Positions 58,276 to 64,000 of a stretch of 64,000 nucleotides of DNA are shown here, one piece after another; within the stretch, counting starts at the first letter, position 1, and every line of letters starts with the position of its first letter. The stretch comes from Pampus argenteus (lineage: Eukaryota; Chordata; Actinopteri; Scombriformes; Stromateidae). Under the pieces are notes generated by a model, which was given only the letters and a program-made list of their open reading frames with translations, did no database searches and had not been told where the DNA came from. The position numbers and the translations under genes are program-made. The stretch lies in assembly GCA_036937835.1 (NCBI GenBank), contig CM072864.1, forward strand, positions 21,065,501 through 21,129,500. Reading direction: 5' to 3'.

Positions 58276-60107
58276 GATAAAGAGAATGACAATAGACATA
58301 ACAGGGATGACAATAGAGATAAAGACAATAGAGATAAAGAGAATGACCATAGACATAACAGGAATCACAATAAAGATAAAGACAATAGAGATAAAGAGCA
58401 TGACAATAGACATAACAGGAATGACAATAGAGATAAAAAACAATAGAGATAAAGAGAATGACCATAGACATAACAGGAATGACAATAGAGATAAAAACAA
58501 TAGAGATAAAGAGAATGACCATAGACATAACAGGAATGACAATAGAGATAAAGACAATAGAGATAAAGAGAATGACAATAGAGATAAAGAGAATGACAAT
58601 AGAGATAAAGACAATAGAGATAAAGAGAATGACAATAGAGATAAAGACAATAGAGATAAAGAGAATGACAATAGAGATAAAGACAATAGAGATAAAGAGA
58701 ACGACGATAGAGATAAAGAGAATGACAATAGAATAAAAGAGAATGACAATAGAGATAACAGGAATGACAATAGAGACAAAGAGAATGACAATAGAGATAA
58801 AGAGAATGACAATAGAGGCAAAGAGAATGACCATAGAGATAACGGGAATTACAATAGAGATAACAGGAATGACAATAGAGATAAAGAGAATGACAATAGA
58901 AATAAAGACAATAGAGATAATAAGAATGACAATAGAGATAAAGAGAATGACAATAGAGATAACAGGAATGACAATAGAGATAAAGACAACAGAGATAAAG
59001 AGAATGACAACAGAGATAAAGACAATAGAGATAATAAGAATGACAATAGAGATAAATACAATAGAGATAAAGAGAATGACAATAGAGATAACAGGAATGA
59101 CAATAGAGATAAAGACAATAGAGATAAAGACAATAGAGATAATAAGAATGACAATAGAGATAAATACAATAGAGATAAAGAGAATGACAATAGACATATC
59201 AGGAATGACAATTGAGATAAAGACAATAGAGATAAAGAGAACGACGATAGAGATAAAGAGAATGACAATAGAATAAAAGAGAATGACAATAGAGATAAAG
59301 AGAATATAGATAAAGAGAATGACAATAGAGATAACAGGAATGACAATAGAGATACAGAGAATGACAATAGACATAACAGGAATGACAATAGAGATAAAGA
59401 CAATAGAGATAAAGAGAATGACCATAGACATAACAGGAATGACAATAGAGATAAAGACAACAGAAATAAAGAGAATGACAATAGAGATAAAGACAATAGA
59501 GATAACAGGAATGACAATAGAGATAAAGAGAATGACAATAGACATAACAGGAATGACAATAGAGATAAAGACAATAGAGATAAAGAGAATGACCATAGAC
59601 ATAACAGGAATGACAATAGAGATAAAGACAATAGAGATAAAGAGAATGAGAATAGAGATAAAGACAATAGAGATAACAGGAATGACAATAGAGATAAAGA
59701 GAATGACAATAGACATAACAGGGATGACAATAGAGATAAAGACAATAGAGATAAAGAGAATGACCATAGACATAACAGGAATCACAATAAAGATAAAGAC
59801 AATAGAGATAAAGAGCATGACAATAGACATAACAGGAATGACAATAGAGATAAAAAACAATAGAGATAAAGAGAATGACCATAGACATAACAGGAATGAC
59901 AATAGAGATAAAAACAATAGAGATAAAGAGAATGACCATAGACATAACAGGAATGACAATAGAGATAAAGACAATAGAGATAAAGAGAATGACAATAGAG
60001 ATAAAGAGAATGACAATAGAGATAAAGACAATAGAGATAAAGAGAATGACAATAGAGATAAAGACAATAGAGATAAAGAGAATGACAATAGAGATAAAGA
60101 CAATAGA
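57335..60107. repeat. 1,417-bp tandem pair
   Basis: 57,335-58,690 recurs at 58,752-60,107. The insertion markers ending at 58,446 and 59,863 are 1,417 bp apart. Both are followed by GATAAAGAGAATGACC rather than the usual GATAAAAAGAATG, a variant shared otherwise only with the markers at 40,746 and 47,136. This pair overlaps the end of the 1,627-bp pair, so it is a nested later duplication. Confidence 0.8.
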
Positions 60108-60169
60108 GATAAAGAGAATGACAATAGAGATAAAGACAATAGAGATAAAGAGAATGACCATAGACATAA

Positions 60170-63100
60170 CAGGAATGACAATAGAGATAAAGACAATAGA
60201 GATAACGGGAATTACAATAGAGATAACAAGAATGACAATAGAGATAAAGACAATAGAGATAAAGAGAATGACAATAGAGATAATAAGAATGACAATAGAG
60301 ATAACGGGAATTACAATAGAGATAACAGGAATGACAATAGAGATAAAGACAATGACAATAGAGATAAAGAGAATGACAATAGAACTAAAGACAATAGATA
60401 TAAAGACAATAAAGATATAGAGAATGACAATAGAGATAATACGAATGACAATAGAGATAAATACAATAAAGATAAAGAGAATCACAATAGAGATAACAGG
60501 AATGACAATAGAGATAAAGAGAATGACAATAGAGATCAAGACAATAGAGATAATAAGAATGACAATAGAGATAAATACAATAGAGATAAAGAGAATGACA
60601 ATAGAGATAACATGAATGACAATAGAGATAAAGACAATAGAGATAAAGAGAATGACAATAGAGATAAAGACAATAGAGATAATAAGAATGACAATAGAGA
60701 TAAATACAATAGAGATAAAGAGAATGACAATAGACATAACAGGAATGACAACTGAGATAAAGACAATAGAGATAAAGAGAACGACAATAGAGATAAAGAG
60801 AATGACTATAGAATAAAAGAGAATGACAATAGAGATAAAGAGAATGACAATAGAGATAAAGACAATAGAGATAAAGAGAATGACAATAGAAATAAAGACA
60901 ATAGAGATAACAGTAATGACAATAGAGATAAAGAGAATGACAATAGACATAACAGGAATGACAATAGAGATAAAGACAATAGAGATAAAGAGAATGACCA
61001 TAGACATAACAGGAATGACAATAGAGATAAAGACAATAGAGATAAAGAGAATGAGAATAGAGATAAAGACAATAGAGATAACAGGAATGACAATAGAGAT
61101 AAAGAGAATGACAATAGAGATAAAGACAATGACAATAGAGATAAAGAGAATGACAATAGAACTAAAGACAATAGATATAAAGACAATAGAGATAAAGAGA
61201 ATGACAATAGAGATAAAGAGAATGACAATAGACATAACAGGAATGACAATAGAAATAAAGACAATAGAGATAAAGAGAATGACAATAGAAATAAAGAGAA
61301 TGACAATAGACATAACAGGAATGACAATAGAGATAAAGACAATAGAGATATAGAGAATGACAATAGAGATAATACGAATGACAATAGAGATAAATACAAT
61401 AAAGATAAAGAGAATCACAATAGAGATAACAGGAATGACAATAGAGATAAAGAGAATGACAATAGAGATAAAGACAATAGAGATAATAAGAATGACAATA
61501 GAGATAAATACAATAGAGATAAAGAGAATGACAATAGAGATAACATGAATGACAATAGAGATAAAGACAATAGAGATAAAGAGAATGACAATAGAGATAA
61601 AGACAATAGATATAATAAGAATGACAATAGAGATAAATACAATAGAGATAAAGAGAATGACAATAGACATAACAGGAATGACAACTGAGATAAAGACAAT
61701 AGAGATAAAGAGAACGACAATAGAGATAAAGAGAATGACTATAGAATAAAAGAGAATGACAATAGAGATAAAGAGAATGACAATAGAGATAAAGACAATA
61801 GAGATAAAGAGAATGACAATAGAAATAAAGACAATAGAGATAACAGTAATGACAATAGAGATAAAGAGAATGACAATAGACATAACAGGAATGACAATAG
61901 AGATAAAGACAATAGAGATAAAGAGAATGACCATAGACATAACATGAATGACAATAGAGATAAAGACAATAGAGATAAAGAGAATGAGAATAGAGATAAA
62001 GAAAATAGAGATAACAGGAATGACAATAGAGATAAAGAGAATGACAATAGACATAACAGGAATGACAATAGAGATAAAGACAATAGAGATAAAGAGAATG
62101 ACCATAGACATAACAGGAATCACAATAAAGATAAAGACAATAGAGATAAAGAGAATGACAATAGACATAACAGGAATGACAATAGAGATAAAAAACAATA
62201 GAGATAAAAAGAATGACCATAGACATAACAGGAATGACAATAGAGATAAAAACAATAGAGATAAAGAGAATGACCATAGACATAACAGGAATGACAATAG
62301 AGATAAAGACAATAGAGATAAAGAGAATGACAATAGAGATAAAGACAATAGAAATAAAGAGAATGACAATAGAGATAAAGACAATAGAGATAAAGAGAAT
62401 GACAATAGACATAACAGGAATGACAATAGAGATAAAGACAATAGAGATAAAGAGAATGGCAATAGAGATAAAGAGAATGACAATAGACATAACAGGAATG
62501 ACAAGAGATAAAGACAATAGAGACAAAGAGAATGACAATAGAGACAAAGAGAATGACAATAGACATAACAGGAATGACAATAGAGATAAAGACAATAGAG
62601 ATAAAGAGAATGACAATAGACATAACAGGAATGACAATAGAGATAAAGACAATAGAGCTAAAGAGAATTACAATAGAGATAACAGGAATGACAATAGAGA
62701 TAAAGAGAATGACAATAGAGATAAAGAGAATGACAATAGATACAAAGAGAATGACCATAGAGATAAAGACAATAGAGATAACGGGAATTACAATAGAGAT
62801 AACAGGAATGACAATAGAGATAAAGAGAATGACAATAGAAATAAAGACAATAGAGATAATAAGAATGACAATAGAGATAAATACAATAGAGATAAAGAGA
62901 ATGACAATAGAGATAACAGGAATGACAATAGAGATAAAGACAACAGAGATAAAGAGAATGACAACAGAGATAAAGACAATAGAGATAATAAGAATGACAA
63001 TAGAGATAAATACAATAGAGATAAAGAGAATGACAATAGAGATAACAGGAATGACAATAGAGATAAAGACAATAGAGATAAAGACAATAGAGATAATAAG

Positions 63101-64000
63101 AATGACAATAGAGATAAATACAATAGAGATAAAGAGAATGACAATAGACATATCAGGAATGACAATTGAGATAAAGACAATAGAGATAAAGAGAACGACG
63201 ATAGAGATAAAGAGAATGACAATAGAATAAAAGAGAATGACAATAGAGATAAAGAGAATGACAATAGAGATAAAGAGAATATAGATAAAGAGAATGACAA
63301 TAGAGATAAAGACAATAGAGATAACAGGAATGACAATAGAGATACAGAGAATGACAATAGACATAACAGGAATGACAATAGAGATAAAGACAATAGAGAT
63401 AAAGAGAATGACCATAGACATAACAGGAATGACAATAGAGATAAAGACAACAGAAATAAAGAGAATGACAATAGAGATAAAGACAATAGAGATAACAGGA
63501 ATGACAATAGAGATAAAGAGAATGACCATAGACATAACAGGAATGACAATAGAGATAAAGACAATAGAGATAAAGAGAATGAGAATAGAGATAAAGACAA
63601 TAGAGATAACAGGAATGACAATAGAGATAAAGAGAATGACAATAGACATAACAGGAATGACAATAGAGATAAAAACAATAGAGATAAAGAGAATGACCAT
63701 AGACATAACAGGAATGACAATAGAGATAAAGACAATAGAGATAAAGAGAATGACAATAGAGATAAAGACAATAGAGATAAAGAGAATGACAATAGAGATA
63801 AAGACAATAGAGATAAAGAGAATGACAATAGACATAACAGGAATGACAATAGAGATAAAGACAATATAGATAAAGAGAATGGCAATAGAGATAAAGAGAA
63901 TGACAATAGACATAACAGGAATGACAAGAGATAAAGACAATAGAGACAAAGAGAATGACAATAGAGACAAAGAGAATGACAATAGAGATAAAGAAAATAG
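60170..64000. repeat. Partial large block copy D
   Basis: It aligns with the block at about 33.9-37.95 kb. The shift is 26,263 bp at the CGGGAATTAC landmark (60,201 against 33,938), then 26,107 bp after a 156-bp deletion near 60,405, and 26,050 bp after a further 57-bp loss near 62.55 kb. The insertion marker at 62,201 and the 2-base deletions at 62,511 and 63,934 fit this alignment. The copy runs off the right edge, so its end is unknown. Confidence 0.82.

Larger units (their letters stand above)
672..62201. other. Insertion-marker series GATAAAAAACAATAG (26 copies)
   Basis: One base (A) is added where normal monomers read GATAAAGACAATAG. I located copies ending at 686, 7,723, 10,178, 12,615, 15,483, 17,713, 20,581, 22,931, 25,368, 28,236, 31,229, 33,615, 36,094, 38,962, 40,746, 41,602, 43,803, 45,907, 47,136, 47,992, 50,208, 52,994, 55,098, 58,446, 59,863 and 62,201. 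The spacings 2,868 (four times), 2,437 (twice), 2,104 (twice) and 856 (twice) repeat exactly. The marker moves a reader from one open plus frame to another and ends the other plus frame at TAG, so it shapes every long open frame in the window. Confidence 0.92.
12914..63934. other. Deletion-marker series GACAAGAGATAA (18 copies)
   Basis: Two bases are lost from GACAATAGAGATAA. Copies end at 12,925, 14,405, 18,023, 19,503, 25,678, 27,158, 28,546, 36,404, 37,884, 39,272, 41,834, 46,217, 48,224, 51,010, 55,408, 57,035, 62,511 and 63,934. The marker is confined to family 2 and absent from the left arm. With the 1-base insertion it sets the phase of family-2 units and ends many of the apparent open frames. 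Confidence 0.88.
6246..64000. repeat. Satellite array, right arm (two interleaved higher-order families)
   Basis: The array is a continuous 57.7 kb of the same 15/21-bp monomers, all in one orientation. Family 1 is marked by GAGAATCACAATAG, AGAACTAAAGAC and GATATAGAGAAT. Family 2 is marked by GAGACAAAGAG monomers, GATAAAGAAAATAG, GACATATCAGG and the 2-base deletion GACAAGAGATAAAG. Family 1 occupies about 6.3-12.6, 15.5-17.7, 20.6-25.4, 29.9-36.1 and 60.2-62.2 kb; family 2 occupies most of the rest. Each monomer type is about 27-29% GC and 76-81% purine on the plus strand. I see no gene, RNA gene or second interspersed element. The array continues past the right edge. Confidence 0.97.

Noticed and set aside
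1..64000. CRISPR-like direct repeats
   Set aside because: Repeats are contiguous, with variant monomers between them rather than unique spacers of uniform length, and there is no leader or cas gene.
1..64000. Telomeric or Bkm-type (GATA)n microsatellite
   Set aside because: No TTAGGG-type unit is present. GATA occurs once per monomer at 15-21 bp spacing rather than as consecutive tetramers.
1..64000. Intrinsic DNA bending from phased A-tracts (21 bp is two helical turns)
   Set aside because: A-runs are mostly only three bases, and the mix of 15- and 21-bp units breaks the phase, so strong curvature is not supported by inspection.
1..64000. Any tRNA, rRNA, riboswitch or operon structure
   Set aside because: No cloverleaf, conserved rRNA segment, ribosome-binding pattern or non-repeat coding stretch was found on either strand outside the 566-bp island.

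Overview
This window is almost entirely a satellite DNA array. From base 1 to base 64,000 the plus strand carries head-to-tail copies of a purine-rich, A-rich, CpG-poor motif, and I see no stretch in inverted orientation. The only break is one island of about 566 bp at 5,680-6,245. I find no supportable protein-coding gene, tRNA, rRNA, CRISPR array or bacterial feature. The very long open frames here (up to about 1,760 codons) are by-products of the repeat lengths.

The base unit is a 15-mer, GACAATAGAGATAAA, often followed by a hexamer of the GAGAAT family (GAGAAT, CAGGAAT, CGGGAAT or TAAGAAT, depending on variant), giving 21-mers. Because 15 and 21 are both multiples of three, two plus frames and all three minus frames stay open for kilobases. 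Stops come only from rare variants: AATTGAG or AACTGAG (TGA), AGAATAAAAG (TAA), a 1-base insertion and a 2-base deletion.

Above the monomer level the array is hierarchical. (i) 1-899 is a partial copy of 7,038-7,936. (ii) 900-5,679 is a separate, more heterogeneous family with 342-bp and about 963-bp higher-order units. (iii) 5,680-6,245 is probably a solo LTR of a fish-type LTR retrotransposon in minus orientation, inserted into a monomer with a near-perfect 5-bp target duplication. (iv) 6,246 to the end mixes two families. Family 1 is a dimer of about 1.5 + 0.9 kb subunits (about 2.4 kb). Family 2 carries GAGACAAAG monomers and a 2,868-bp marker-to-marker unit. They combine into larger duplicated blocks: a 5,098-bp tandem pair (10,392-20,587), three copies of a 7.6-9 kb block (about 6.5-15.5, 20.6-28.2 and 29.9-39.0 kb) with a fourth partial copy from about 60.2 kb, a 6,390-bp pair starting near 40 kb, a 2,786-bp tandem pair (48.1-53.7 kb), and 1,627-bp and 1,417-bp tandem pairs (55.2-60.1 kb).

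The organism is probably a vertebrate, most likely a teleost fish. That is inferred only from the style of the LTR-like island (TATA-like box, AATAAA, TG...CA ends, CACCTGTTCC-type U3) and from the scale of the satellite. There is no gene network to describe. The interest lies in the repeat architecture, the dense GATA-type motifs, and the single insertion that serves as a landmark.
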